Assembly (NCBI GenBank): GCA_049609625.1
Contig: JBMYYR010000014.1
Coordinates: 1-38,823 of the forward strand
Origin: JBMYYR01 sp049609625
GTDB lineage: Bacteria > Bacteroidota > Bacteroidia > Flavobacteriales > CAJXXR01
Direction: 5' to 3'
DNA length: 38,823 bases
Shown here in pieces: positions 8,375 to 18,266 of the stretch (within the stretch, counting starts at the first letter, position 1; each line of letters begins with the position of its first letter). The notes under the pieces are model-generated. The model saw only the letters and a list, made by a program, of their open reading frames with translations. It was not told the origin of the DNA and searched no databases. A program made the position numbers and the translations under genes.

Positions 8375-11300
8375 CTATTGCTTTAGCCATTTAACGGACA
8401 CGGCTTGTGCACTAGAGATGAGCTGAATAATATAATGGCCTGTTGGCAAAGTTGGCAAGTCTATGCTTCCAGCTTTTAAGTCCAATGTTGATTCAAAAAC
8501 TTGACGCCCTGTGTTGTCTATCACCCTATAAGCTAATGGCTCTGACGCGGCATGAGGCGAACCTAAATACATTAGCTGAGTTGTTGTTGCCGAAAATAAT
8601 TCTGGACTCAATACGTCGCTAATCGGTAGTTTAACTAGTTTAGAAACTCGATAAGCGGCATCTTTTTGATAGTTCAAGACTTGTTTTTCGGTTGTTTCCA
8701 GATGAAGAACTAAGGGCTTTTCGGTTTCTTCTTGCCATAATTCAAAACGGAGTATTTGCTCTTCCAAATCGGTTTGACCATAAATAGTTAGCACTAAATT
8801 CTGGTTCGCAAACTTGGCAGCGCCTACCAATGTTTCTCCAATATAAACCGCAAGTTCGTCTCCATAAGCCAGTTCAGTTTCCAAAAGCTCCAAAGGCAAA
8901 GCCAAATGCATGTGTTCGCTTGTTTGTTTGATGCTGGTATAATGTTCTGTTGGCTGTGCTTTCGATTGCTTCAGAACAGGTAAAACCACACTGTTTGATG
9001 GAAACGTTAAGATTTCGTCGCTTTGCATATTAATCTGATACCCATGCCCGACTTCCATATTTCCGATATTGTTGATGCCAAAGCCAGGCCAGTAGACGTC
9101 TCCGTCCAAGTTTTTGATCAAGAACATAGCACTTGATACCGAGGTCAATACAGCAGATATATCAGCTGAGACTTGACGAACATAACCTAAATACGACCAG
9201 CCCGAAGGTAGTGTAATTGGGTGATTTTCAGGACTTAAAACAGCTCCTTTGACTTCCAAAACGGCATCTGCATTCATGTTGACTTTATAGGCTTCTCCGA
9301 TGCTGTGGTTTCCAATAGAATTGACACCGACGCTTGGCCAATAGACTGCACCTGTTTCATCTTTTGCCAAAAATAAATCATCGGAAACGGTAGAAAACAC
9401 CGAATCCATTGCTGGAAAGACGGGATTGACATTGGTAGAAATAAAGTTCCAACCTGCATCCAAATTAATCATTTGACTTGTACCGATAGCCAATTTAGTT
9501 ACGGCACTAATACCATCGTCAGCATACTGTCCGGCATGGGTTTGTGTCAAATCATATTCGGCTTCTAGAGGCGTAGTGGAATTGTCGGCTTGTCTCCAAA
9601 TTTTCCAGCGCAGAGGTTCTCCGACCTGAAATCCATTGTCAACAAAATCTTCACTTCCATAAGCTGTCAGGATTGCATTACTGCCCGTCCAGGCCATTTT
9701 TCCTCCACACCATTCATCAAAACCTTCGCTGTAGAACACGCCAAGATAATCGCCAACTTCTAAGGGTGGATTAATTTCGGACACGTCTAGTGTTGACAAT
9801 ACTAATATGGTATGATTTTCGGAGGTCGGGAAGACGTCCCAAGCCTCGTCATTGGGCGCATCAAATTCGCATGAGCCATCGTCGGTATTGGCAGCTGGGT
9901 CGAAATTCAGAGCTTCATCATCAATACATCCCAAAACAACATCTTCGCAAGAACCGTCGTCTACGTTGGCGTCGGGGTTGTAATTATAAGCATCAACATC
10001 CATACAACCTAAAACTTGAGCTATACATGATCCGTCGTCGGTATTGGCGGCTGAGTTATAGTTTAGAGCTTCTTCATCCGTACAGCCCAAAACGACATCA
10101 ATACACGATCCGTCATCGTAGTTCGCTGACGGATTATAGTTAAATGCTGCCGGATCGGTACAACCTTCCACAACGGCAATACAGGTGCCATCATCGGTGT
10201 TGGCCAAAGGATTATAGTTTGGAGAAAGCGGATTGGTACAGCCAAAAACAAAAGCTTCGCAAGAACCGTCGTCATAAACAGCGGGAATATCAAAATTAAT
10301 TGAATAGGGATCGGTACAGCCCCAGGCTTCAACAACAATGGTGTCTCGAACATAAAACAAAACCTCTAAAGGTATTGAATAGACTTGTGCTTCAATAGGA
10401 TATATTCCATTTTCGCCGTAGTGATGACTTTGTGTTTCCCCATGTTCGATTGGCGATCCGTCTCCAAAATTCCAATTAACATAGGCAATAGCGCCAATCA
10501 CATGATTGAAAGAGAAATTGAATGTCGTATCTTCTACTTCATCAATATTCATGTGAATATATTGCGAAAAGCACGAGCCGTCGTCCACGACAGCTTCAGT
10601 ATTATAATTTAAAGCATCAGGATCTGTACAGCCTTCAATCGTATAGTTACACGATCCATCCTCTAAGGTAGCGGCGGCATTGTAGTTTAAAGCTTCAGGG
10701 TCGGTACAGCCTTCGGTTGCCAAGAAAGGCACAGTGGAATAGTGCCGAACAACCGACCAGCCAGAAACTCCACAAGGGTTTACTGCTCTCACTCTCCAAT
10801 AATAATCTGTAGCGTAGCTAGCTAGGAATATCGCCTGATATTCGGAATCTAAAAGCTCCGAAGCGGCATGAACAACTGTTGTGAAATCCTCATCGGTAGC
10901 TATTTCGATGTCATACGTTGCAGCCCTCAGGGTGTTGTGCCAATCCAAAGTGGTAAATAGCGGTTGATTGATGACATCGTCGATTGGCGAAATCATGAGT
11001 GGAATGAAAGGCAGACTGTTAAAGGTTGATAAATCAAAATATAAGGTGTCTTGATAATCGTAGCCGTTGGCCGTAGCGATACATTCTAATGTAGCTGTTG
11101 TGGTCGATGCGCTCACGTTGTTTAGTTCGAGAACAACCACTGCGTCGCTTGTTATGCTATTGGGCAAAATGTTGATAAACAAGCCTGCTGGCGCGCCCGA
11201 AACACTAAAGTCAACAGAACCTGTAAAAGACTCATTTACATCTACATTAATCTCAAATTGCGATACCGTCCCCTGACAAACAAAGGCTTCTGTGAGTCCT

Positions 11301-12169
11301 GCAGGTTCTAGTTCAAATACAGGCGTTTGATTGCTGATTTGAATCGTCATTGTTCCTTCGGTCTCTACGCCGCCAAGAGTTGCGGTAGCCACAACGCTTA
11401 CTTCGCCATCGGCTATAGCCGTCAACAGGCCGTTGGCATCAATACTTGCTAAGCCCGTGCCGTTGGTTACAGACCACGTTACGGGCTCTGTAAACGGATT
11501 GGTTTGGGCAAACATCTGTAGAGTGCCTGCATTAACGTCTATTAGATTAATGTCATTTTCTGAACTTACCGTTACCAGCGTGTCCTCGCCCAAAGCCGGA
11601 TCTTGAATCCAGACTACATAATCTTCTGTTTCTCCGATGTCGTAATCTTCAATGACTGGATTTCCATCGCCATCCATCGCCACCTGAACCTGACAGGGCT
11701 CTACAGTTGTGGACGCACTGTCGATAAAAACAACATCATGCTCCACAACCCGCAAACGCAATCTGGTCTGATTGATCACCGCGTCTGTCGGTATAGTAAA
11801 ATCGAATTGCTGCACGCCTTCTAAGTTGCCTACATCTACTAATTCGCCTATTTTCTCGTTTTCATCAAAAATCTCATCCGAATTATAATCTATCCATGCG
11901 GCCACAGCTTGAGCCGTTGGCCCTACTATAGTAAATTGCAACGCATAGTCGGTCCCTGTTTCCAGAGCCGTCAGACTGGTATTGTAAAACAAATAGCCTT
12001 CCTGAAGACTTGCCTGATTAATATCGCCGAGCAAAACTTCGCTAAGATGTGGCTGAGCCGCATTGGCTGCCGTTTGGTAATCGTTGGGGCAATAAGGCGT
12101 TGGGTCTGTGATTTGAGCACTTAGGAGATAGGAAAAGAAAAACGTGAAAAACGTGAAAAATAAACGCAT
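8375..12169 (-). CDS. Large secreted multidomain T9SS protein with GCTD/DDGSC repeats
   Basis: 1264 residues, exported (MRLFFTFFTFFFSYLLSAQ). In order: a GEVED-like domain (about 60-190, AAWIDYNSDEIFDENEK to GETEDYVVWI); a Big_2-type Ig domain (about 195-280); an Ig/cadherin-like stretch; a fibronectin-III-like domain (about 395-480); two GCTD repeats (about 487-535); a PKD domain (about 540-613, NWNFGDGSPIEHGE); six tandem GCTD repeats (616-768); a module with GEPLRWKIWRQ; two related modules of about 75 residues (900-975, 985-1057) sharing VYWP..G.N.IGN; and a C-terminal T9SS type A sorting domain (PTGHYIIQLISSAQAV). Likely cell-surface or released, perhaps an adhesin; no catalytic motif was seen. 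It is convergent with mutY and has its own promoter. Confidence 0.9.
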   Translation of the reverse strand: MRLFFTFFTFFFSYLLSAQITDPTPYCPNDYQTAANAAQPHLSEVLLGDINQASLQEGYLFYNTSLTALETGTDYALQFTIVGPTAQAVAAWIDYNSDEIFDENEKIGELVDVGNLEGVQQFDFTIPTDAVINQTRLRLRVVEHDVVFIDSASTTVEPCQVQVAMDGDGNPVIEDYDIGETEDYVVWIQDPALGEDTLVTVSSENDINLIDVNAGTLQMFAQTNPFTEPVTWSVTNGTGLASIDANGLLTAIADGEVSVVATATLGGVETEGTMTIQISNQTPVFELEPAGLTEAFVCQGTVSQFEINVDVNESFTGSVDFSVSGAPAGLFINILPNSITSDAVVVLELNNVSASTTTATLECIATANGYDYQDTLYFDLSTFNSLPFIPLMISPIDDVINQPLFTTLDWHNTLRAATYDIEIATDEDFTTVVHAASELLDSEYQAIFLASYATDYYWRVRAVNPCGVSGWSVVRHYSTVPFLATEGCTDPEALNYNAAATLEDGSCNYTIEGCTDPDALNYNTEAVVDDGSCFSQYIHMNIDEVEDTTFNFSFNHVIGAIAYVNWNFGDGSPIEHGETQSHHYGENGIYPIEAQVYSIPLEVLFYVRDTIVVEAWGCTDPYSINFDIPAVYDDGSCEAFVFGCTNPLSPNYNPLANTDDGTCIAVVEGCTDPAAFNYNPSANYDDGSCIDVVLGCTDEEALNYNSAANTDDGSCIAQVLGCMDVDAYNYNPDANVDDGSCEDVVLGCIDDEALNFDPAANTDDGSCEFDAPNDEAWDVFPTSENHTILVLSTLDVSEINPPLEVGDYLGVFYSEGFDEWCGGKMAWTGSNAILTAYGSEDFVDNGFQVGEPLRWKIWRQADNSTTPLEAEYDLTQTHAGQYADDGISAVTKLAIGTSQMINLDAGWNFISTNVNPVFPAMDSVFSTVSDDLFLAKDETGAVYWPSVGVNSIGNHSIGEAYKVNMNADAVLEVKGAVLSPENHPITLPSGWSYLGYVRQVSADISAVLTSVSSAMFLIKNLDGDVYWPGFGINNIGNMEVGHGYQINMQSDEILTFPSNSVVLPVLKQSKAQPTEHYTSIKQTSEHMHLALPLELLETELAYGDELAVYIGETLVGAAKFANQNLVLTIYGQTDLEEQILRFELWQEETEKPLVLHLETTEKQVLNYQKDAAYRVSKLVKLPISDVLSPELFSATTTQLMYLGSPHAASEPLAYRVIDNTGRQVFESTLDLKAGSIDLPTLPTGHYIIQLISSAQAVSVKWLKQ
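9860..10324 (-). repeat. Six tandem coding repeats, GCTDPxAxNYNPxAxxDDGSC
   Basis: Residues 616-768 of the T9SS protein consist of six units of 24-27 residues, each opening with GC(T/M/I)(D/N) and closing with DDG(S/T)C. Two further units sit just before the PKD domain (about 10564-10711). Two cysteines per unit suggest an internal disulfide, and the Asp-rich ends suggest cation binding. DNA copies differ at many third positions, so this is an old expansion or is under selection at protein level. Confidence 0.9.
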
Positions 12170-12196
12170 GAGTTATGATGATTTTGATTTAACCTT

Positions 12197-12204
12197 CAAA
12201 TATA
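12197..12204 (-). promoter_or_regulatory. -7 box for the large T9SS gene
   Basis: The minus strand reads TATATTTG 28 bases before the start codon. The 475-base gap 12170-12644 holds this promoter and the divergent one at 12597-12623; otherwise I see only AT-rich sequence. Confidence 0.5.
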
Positions 12205-12596
12205 ATCAATTAGATGTAATCTGACAGAGCAAACTCATGTTTTTATTTCAATACGTGTTCTAGGATTCAAATTTGACTTTACCAAACTCCGATAATCAAC
12301 AGGGTACTGAACTAAGTTTAAGTCATTGTAAATGTTGCCATTAACCTCTTTCAAAACATCATATCTATGAAGCTAAAGAGTACGAAAAACAGAACTTCTT
12401 TAGAACGGAATTAGTCGTCGTCAAAAGACGTAGTGAATACTAAAAAAAATAGCAATCAATTTTATTAAACTAAACCATTAACTATCAGTATATTAAATTG
12501 ATTTCACGCTATATAAGTCTACTTCCGAAAAATTATTTTATTTTAATTTATTAAAAAAATCAGCCTTTTCATTCGATAAACCGCATATTAAAACCA

Positions 12597-12623
12597 TTGG
12601 TATAATGGATTTTATTACCTTTG
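12597..12623 (+). promoter_or_regulatory. Promoter of the lipoprotein/DUF5723 pair
   Basis: TTG (12597-12599), a 16-base spacer, and TACCTTTG (12616-12623) fit the Bacteroidota pattern. It overlaps an in-frame TTG at 12621, which rules that codon out as the start and supports ATG 12645. Confidence 0.6.
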
Positions 12624-12644
12624 GGAGTTTTAAAACCATATACT

Positions 12645-14789
12645 ATGTTTTCTAAATTTTTTAAGCGCTTTTGCTTCATAAGTGCTCTTGGTCTACTTTC
12701 GGCTTCTTGTATCAAAGACATTACCGATGATTTAGACGATTTATCTACCAGCAACGATCAACAACATTGGATTTTTCCAATTTTGAAATCGGATATTATT
12801 ATTCCTGATTTTAATAAGGACAATGAAACCGAACTGAAAGTTTATGCTGATGGAACGGTTTATTACACCGCCTATCTTGATTCTGCTTTTATGATAAAGG
12901 CCGACAGCATTTATACCATTCCAAACCAAGATACCATAGAACACACCTTTAATTATGAAGGCGTACGCATGAAAGCGTTCTCTAACTCGAAAGTACTTAC
13001 TTTGCAAGGGTATTTTAATGAAAATCCATCTGCAGCCTCGCCTATTACTTCTTTAAACGGCACCAATAGCACCTACCCTGCGGTTACTCCTGCAAACTAC
13101 GGCACGCACACCTTCCCCTCTATTGATGTGATTGATCGTTTGGCGTTTAATGCTGGATTTTTAGAAGTCCAACTTCAAAACAACTCAGATTTGATACTAT
13201 CTAACGTAACTATTGAGTTTAGAAACACCTTTGACAACACCGTGGTTGGTCAGGCGAATTTTTCGACGATTGACTCTAACTCCACCGAATTGACAAACCT
13301 AAATTTAAGTGGAAAAACACTTAGATCAGACTTAGAATACGAAATCGTTTCTATGGGCTTTGATGGCGCCACATCTCCCATTGACATCAACACGAATCAA
13401 GCACTCGTACTGAGCCTTAGCGACGGTGAAAACATCTCGATAGATGAAGGTCGAGCTATTTTCAACGCTCCATTTGTTGAGTACGACATTATGTACGAAC
13501 TTAAAGATGCAGACGGCAATCCGCTGGCTGAAGAACTTTACGAAATCGAATTAAAATCAGGTAACCTTCATTATGAAATTTATTCAGAATCGACAACAAA
13601 TTTTGTATTTAATGGATCTGCAACCAACTCTACTTCAACCAATGGCGAATTTAAGTTTTCGGAATCGATGAACTCGGGCACCGTTACGGTAACTGGAACA
13701 AATAGCATGGCAGGTTACACCTACGATTTAACCACAAACACCAGCCAACCATACAATACGCTAGCGTTTCGTATTGGTCCGGCATTTTTAGGTACACTTC
13801 AGGGTCAAATTATGCAAAACTTTGACAGCAAGAACCTTATGAAAATAAAACTCTACCCTACTGATTTAGAATTTAGATACCTCAGAGGGAAAATCGGACA
13901 AAAAAGCTTCCCATACGACCAAACAGTTACCGAGTGGGATGAAGACCTGATGTCGAAAATTTCAGGCTCTGTTGATTTTCAAGAAACTAAAATTCATTTG
14001 ATTACAAAAACCGATATTGGTGTCGATTTAGCCCTTAAACCAAAAGGCTATGTGTTGAATCACGCTGGAGATTTGCTTCCTATGAACTTTGACACATCAG
14101 GAAAACTTGATGGCCCAGAGATTTCCGAAGAAGGCCTAGTCATCACAAGCCAACATACGTACGACAACACCAGTTCTAACTCGGACTCTATATTGTCGCA
14201 TTTGCCAACCACCTTTGCAAGCTTCGGCGAATGCTTTATAAATCCTAATCCCTCGGCCAATCGGGAATGCTTTGTTTATGATGATGGATTTATTCAAGGA
14301 GATTTGGAAGTCGAAATTCCTTTGATACTATCTGCCGACACCTTATTCTATACCGATTCTATTTCATACAAAAAAGAAGATTTAGAAGATCTAAAAGATA
14401 TTGACGATGAGAAAATTTTAGAAACCATCAGTATACATTTATATATAGACAATGGACTTCCACTTGGCTTAGAGTTGTCTATGGATCTTTTGGACTCGGT
14501 GAGTGCAGACTCAAACACCTATTTGACAACCATAAACTATGACGAAGTTATCACACCAGCACCAGTAGATGTGAATGGAAACAAAACAGGAACGAGCGAA
14601 TTTGAATCAATCATCGAACTCACTAAAGCACAACGCATTGCTCTAGTAAACGGAAACAAGGTTGCCTTAAAAGTAAAAGCTATCACTTCCCAAATTGACG
14701 GAAACTCTCCATTTGTTAAAGTTACAAAAGACGACCATCTACTGATGAATGTTTCGGTAGAAGTAGAAAATTATATTCCAGTAGAATAA
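12645..14789 (+). CDS. Lipoprotein of unknown function, partner of DUF5723 protein
   Basis: 714 residues from ATG 12645. The N-terminus is a lipoprotein signal, FISALGLLSASC, with lipidation expected on that cysteine. The mature part begins with an acidic stretch (DITDDLDDLS) and is rich in beta-prone Ser/Thr/Asn segments; no enzyme motif was recognised. It lies 19 bases ahead of the DUF5723 gene on the same strand with no terminator between, so the two are almost certainly cotranscribed and may form an outer-membrane lipoprotein and barrel pair. Similar lipoproteins often precede DUF5723 genes in this phylum, but this is recollection, not a search. A closing terminator is seen only after the second gene. 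Confidence 0.8.
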   Translation: MFSKFFKRFCFISALGLLSASCIKDITDDLDDLSTSNDQQHWIFPILKSDIIIPDFNKDNETELKVYADGTVYYTAYLDSAFMIKADSIYTIPNQDTIEHTFNYEGVRMKAFSNSKVLTLQGYFNENPSAASPITSLNGTNSTYPAVTPANYGTHTFPSIDVIDRLAFNAGFLEVQLQNNSDLILSNVTIEFRNTFDNTVVGQANFSTIDSNSTELTNLNLSGKTLRSDLEYEIVSMGFDGATSPIDINTNQALVLSLSDGENISIDEGRAIFNAPFVEYDIMYELKDADGNPLAEELYEIELKSGNLHYEIYSESTTNFVFNGSATNSTSTNGEFKFSESMNSGTVTVTGTNSMAGYTYDLTTNTSQPYNTLAFRIGPAFLGTLQGQIMQNFDSKNLMKIKLYPTDLEFRYLRGKIGQKSFPYDQTVTEWDEDLMSKISGSVDFQETKIHLITKTDIGVDLALKPKGYVLNHAGDLLPMNFDTSGKLDGPEISEEGLVITSQHTYDNTSSNSDSILSHLPTTFASFGECFINPNPSANRECFVYDDGFIQGDLEVEIPLILSADTLFYTDSISYKKEDLEDLKDIDDEKILETISIHLYIDNGLPLGLELSMDLLDSVSADSNTYLTTINYDEVITPAPVDVNGNKTGTSEFESIIELTKAQRIALVNGNKVALKVKAITSQIDGNSPFVKVTKDDHLLMNVSVEVENYIPVE

Positions 14790-14808
14790 AACCACTATTG
14801 AAAAACGT

Positions 14809-16365
14809 ATGAAAAGAATCTTAACCACCCTGCTCGCTACAGCCTCCTTTAGTTATGCTGTGGCACAAACTGCAAATCCGCTGATTCAATATGGTTTTGA
14901 CGGCATTCCGAATGCCATCCAACTCAACCCAGCGTTTCAGCCACAAAAGAACATTTTTGTTGCCCTACCTGTTTTAGGCGGCATCAATCTCTCTGCCTTT
15001 TCGAGCGATCTTAGTTTTGAAGACGTCATTCGAAGAGAAAACTCAAGCACCACCTTTCTGGATCGAGATAATTTATCTTTACTCATAAAAGACAAAAGCT
15101 TTATTAACGTTCAGTTGTCTACCGATCTGCTCTATGGCGGCATCCGCGCCTACAATGGTGGCTATTGGTCGTTTGGAGTACAAGAACGCGTAGAACTAGA
15201 CATTCAATTTTCGGATGATTTTATGGATATGACTTTGTACGGAAATTTTGATGACAAAGTATATAATAAATGGTTAGACTTCTCTGAACTCAAGATGAGT
15301 GCCAATGCTCAAACTAGGTTGCATGTAGGCTATTCCAAAGATTTGAACAAACGCGTTCGAGTTGGAGGTCGAATGCACCTTATCAGCGGATTACTTCATG
15401 CCGGAATAAGCGACAACAGCTTGCAGTTTAAGACCGACAGAAATGCAGGCGTTCCCAACACCATCCGCACAAGAGGCGAATTATATATGTCAGTAGCAGG
15501 TATTCAGGAAGGAGACGACAAGGTAAAAATGAGCCCCATTAACTCCAAAAACATAGGACTGGGACTCGACCTCGGGATTGATTATATGTATAACAAAAAA
15601 CTCTATTTGGCTGCTTCGGTAACCGATATTGGTTTTATCAGATGGAAAGATAATGTCAAAAAAGTAGGTGTAAACATCTCCGAAGACTGGAAGTATGATG
15701 GCTTTGTTTATGAACCAAATGACAGTAACGATTTAGGCGATCGGATTGATGAATGGTCTAACAATGTGGGCGACGACATGAATTTTGACACCCTTAGCGA
15801 CGACGCCTTTACGACCTACCTAAACACCACCATGTATCTATCTGGAAAATATCGATTTAGCAAAAAACACGCTCTAGCAGCAACCTTTAAAGGCGAGTTG
15901 GGTCATGGTAGATTTCAACCTGGCTTTGCAGTCAATTACCAAACCAAAGTGATTTCGTTTTTAGACCTCTTACTTGGCGCATCCTACCTCGACAATCAAA
16001 CAAGTCTGTCGACAGGATTTAACCTAAACATCGGTAAATTTAATTGGTTTATCCTGACCGATCATGCCAGTCAGTTAGCCAATCTGAAAGGCACAAAGGG
16101 TGTCAATATTTCGACAGGAATGAACGTTCAGTTCGGAATGCCAAAGAAAAAGAAAAACTTTAGCAACACCCGATGGATGGAAGACGAAGACCCCAAAAAG
16201 AAAGAAGCTTCTGCGAAGAAGAAAAAGAAGAAGAAAAAGAAAAAAGAAAAAACATCGTCATCTAAAAAGGGAAAAAGCAAAAAAGCAAAAAAAGAAAAAG
16301 AGAAAAAGTCTAAAAATACGGTTAAAGATCGAACCAAAAAGAAAAAACGTAAAAACGACTTGTAA
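14809..16365 (+). CDS. DUF5723-family outer-membrane protein with lysine-rich tail
   Basis: 518 residues. A signal peptide (MKRILTTLLATASFSYAVAQ) is followed by the DUF5723 pattern: FDGIPNAIQLNPAFQP, GGIRAYNGGYWSFGVQERVE, and barrel-like strands such as KKLYLAASVTDIGFIRW. The last strand region ends near residue 445. The remaining roughly 70 residues are extremely basic, with a run of ten lysines and KKGKSKKAKKEKEKK, ending KKKKRKNDL. The DNA for the tail is almost pure purine, so slippage could vary its length. The tail probably lies in the periplasm or at the surface and could bind peptidoglycan, LPS or DNA; that is inference. The family is barrel-like and of unknown function. It is second in a two-gene unit. 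Confidence 0.85.
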   Translation: MKRILTTLLATASFSYAVAQTANPLIQYGFDGIPNAIQLNPAFQPQKNIFVALPVLGGINLSAFSSDLSFEDVIRRENSSTTFLDRDNLSLLIKDKSFINVQLSTDLLYGGIRAYNGGYWSFGVQERVELDIQFSDDFMDMTLYGNFDDKVYNKWLDFSELKMSANAQTRLHVGYSKDLNKRVRVGGRMHLISGLLHAGISDNSLQFKTDRNAGVPNTIRTRGELYMSVAGIQEGDDKVKMSPINSKNIGLGLDLGIDYMYNKKLYLAASVTDIGFIRWKDNVKKVGVNISEDWKYDGFVYEPNDSNDLGDRIDEWSNNVGDDMNFDTLSDDAFTTYLNTTMYLSGKYRFSKKHALAATFKGELGHGRFQPGFAVNYQTKVISFLDLLLGASYLDNQTSLSTGFNLNIGKFNWFILTDHASQLANLKGTKGVNISTGMNVQFGMPKKKKNFSNTRWMEDEDPKKKEASAKKKKKKKKKKEKTSSSKKGKSKKAKKEKEKKSKNTVKDRTKKKKRKNDL

Positions 16366-16394
16366 ACTCCTATTCTTGACGAAAATCTAGAATA

Positions 16395-16424
16395 AAAAGC
16401 TCAACGCATCTGTTGGGCTTTTTT
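16395..16424 (+). terminator. Intrinsic terminator after the DUF5723 gene
   Basis: AAAAGCTCAAC pairs with GTTGGGCTTTT (one G-T pair) over a 6-base loop, followed by a T-run, 29 bases past the stop. Confidence 0.8.
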
Positions 16425-16463
16425 CTGTTACTATCGCAAATCCACACTTAAATCGTTGATTAT

Positions 16464-18251
16464 ATGGCAATTTTCGGAAAAAAACGAGCAAAAGATAAAG
16501 AACGCATCAAACTCACGAAAGACAACTGGAAAAACGGCATTCGTATTTTTAGATACCTAACACCCTACAAATGGACTTTTGTACTCGGTCTGTTTTTTCT
16601 TTTGCTATCGAGTTTGGCTTCCTTGGCTTTCCCAAAATTCATGGGAGACTTACTCCAACAAGCCACAGACAAACAAAGTAATTTTGACCAGATTAACAAC
16701 ATTGCTCTGGGCTTGTTTATTCTATTTGCCTTTCAGGCCTTGTTTTCCTACCTGCGTGTGTTGCTGTTTATTCAGGTAACCGAGCATTCGCTGGCAGATT
16801 TGCGCAAAGACTTTTTTGCGCATTTAGTTAAACTACCGATGATGTTTTTCGACAAAACTCGTATCGGAGAAATTAACTCTAGAATAGCCTCAGATATTTC
16901 CTTGCTCAAAGAAACCATGACCACAACCTCTGCCGAAATTATCCGACAGTTGATTACTTTGGTTGGAGGCATTATTCTCTTATTTCTGGACTCGGCACAA
17001 CTGGCGGTCTTTATGCTCGGCACTCTGCCCATTATTATTCTTTTAGCCGTCATTTTTGGTCGAAAGCTTCGGAATTATTCCAAAGTTGTTCAGGACAAAA
17101 CGGCTGACTCTCAGAATATTGTTGAAGAAGTTTTTCAGGCCATTCAGAATGTGAAAGCCTTTAGTAATGAATTTTTTGAAATCGGACGATACAACGAACG
17201 CGTAGAAGACATCAAAGCCATGGGCATCAAAGCTGGCCGATTGCGAGCTGCCTTTATTTCATTTATTGTTTTTGGCGTGTTTGGTTCTATTGTGGCTGTG
17301 GTTTGGTATGGCGTTCGCCTGATTCAGACTGGAGAGCTTACGGTTGGTCAACTAACTGAATTTCTTTTACTTACTGTTTTTATTGCGGCTAGTTTGGGTT
17401 CTTTAGGAAATCTTTATGCCCAGTTTCAGAAAGCTGTTGGTGCTGCCGACAAATTGATGACGATGCTGGACGAGGAACAAGAAGATTTAGATCCTAAAAA
17501 AACCATTGAAACACCATTTTCTGGAACAATTGAACTCAAAAACATCCATTTTTCTTATCCCAGTCGAGCTGATGTTGAGGTGCTGAAAGGTTTAGATTTA
17601 AACATCAAAGCCGGAGAACGCATTGCGATTGTTGGCGGTTCGGGTGCCGGAAAAAGTACCTTAGCGGCTCTACTCTATCAGTTTTACGAACCCAATTCTG
17701 GAAAAATTGCCTTTGATGGTCTGCCAGCTTGTCAGATGAATTTGAGTCAGATTAGACAACAGATGGCTTTGGTGCCTCAGGAACTTATTCTCTTTGGCGG
17801 CAGCATCAGAGAGAATATTGCCTACGGAAATCCAGACGCCAGTTTTGACGCCATCAAACAAGCCGCCGAACAAGCTTATGCTACTGAATTTATTGAAAAA
17901 TTCCCCGACGGCTTCGATACCTTAGTGGGCGAACGAGGCGTTCAGCTTTCGGGAGGACAAAAACAACGGATTGCCATTGCCCGAGCTATTTTGAAAGATC
18001 CAAAAATCCTGATTCTCGATGAAGCCACGTCGGCACTCGATTCGGAATCGGAAACGGTGGTACAAAAAGCCCTCGAAGAAGTCATGAAAAATAGAACGTC
18101 AATCAGTATTGCACATCGCTTGTCGACTGTTAAAATGGCAGACCGATTGGTGGTTATGCACCAAGGTACGATTGTTGAACTAGGCAAACACGACGAACTC
18201 ATGGCGATTGAAGATGGTTTCTTCAAAAACATGAAAGATTTACAAACTTAA
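16464..18251 (+). CDS. ABC transporter, fused permease and ATPase (MsbA-like)
   Basis: 595 residues, a half-transporter that works as a homo- or heterodimer in the inner membrane. Residues about 30-330 form a six-helix exporter domain, starting with PYKWTFVLGLFFLLLSSLAS. The ATPase follows: Walker A GGSGAGKST (about 392), Q-loop ALVPQELILF, signature LSGGQKQR (about 494), Walker B ILILDEATSALD (about 514) and switch IAHRLST (about 549). All catalytic residues are present. The exporter type suggests lipid, drug or peptide export, but the substrate cannot be read from sequence. It is followed 15 bases later by a DUF4834 gene and then a second ABC exporter, which suggests a shared unit and possibly a heterodimer. 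Confidence 0.95.
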   Translation: MAIFGKKRAKDKERIKLTKDNWKNGIRIFRYLTPYKWTFVLGLFFLLLSSLASLAFPKFMGDLLQQATDKQSNFDQINNIALGLFILFAFQALFSYLRVLLFIQVTEHSLADLRKDFFAHLVKLPMMFFDKTRIGEINSRIASDISLLKETMTTTSAEIIRQLITLVGGIILLFLDSAQLAVFMLGTLPIIILLAVIFGRKLRNYSKVVQDKTADSQNIVEEVFQAIQNVKAFSNEFFEIGRYNERVEDIKAMGIKAGRLRAAFISFIVFGVFGSIVAVVWYGVRLIQTGELTVGQLTEFLLLTVFIAASLGSLGNLYAQFQKAVGAADKLMTMLDEEQEDLDPKKTIETPFSGTIELKNIHFSYPSRADVEVLKGLDLNIKAGERIAIVGGSGAGKSTLAALLYQFYEPNSGKIAFDGLPACQMNLSQIRQQMALVPQELILFGGSIRENIAYGNPDASFDAIKQAAEQAYATEFIEKFPDGFDTLVGERGVQLSGGQKQRIAIARAILKDPKILILDEATSALDSESETVVQKALEEVMKNRTSISIAHRLSTVKMADRLVVMHQGTIVELGKHDELMAIEDGFFKNMKDLQT

Positions 18252-18266
18252 AAATCCAACTCTATT

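Noticed and set aside
9860..10324. Regular repeats that could suggest a CRISPR array
   Set aside because: The period is about 75 bases, the copies are imperfect and all lie in one open frame encoding a protein repeat; there are no unique spacers and no cas genes.
16128..16337. Phe-rich minus-strand ORF that looks like a membrane protein
   Set aside because: It is the antisense of the lysine tail; poly-Lys codons read as Phe on the other strand.
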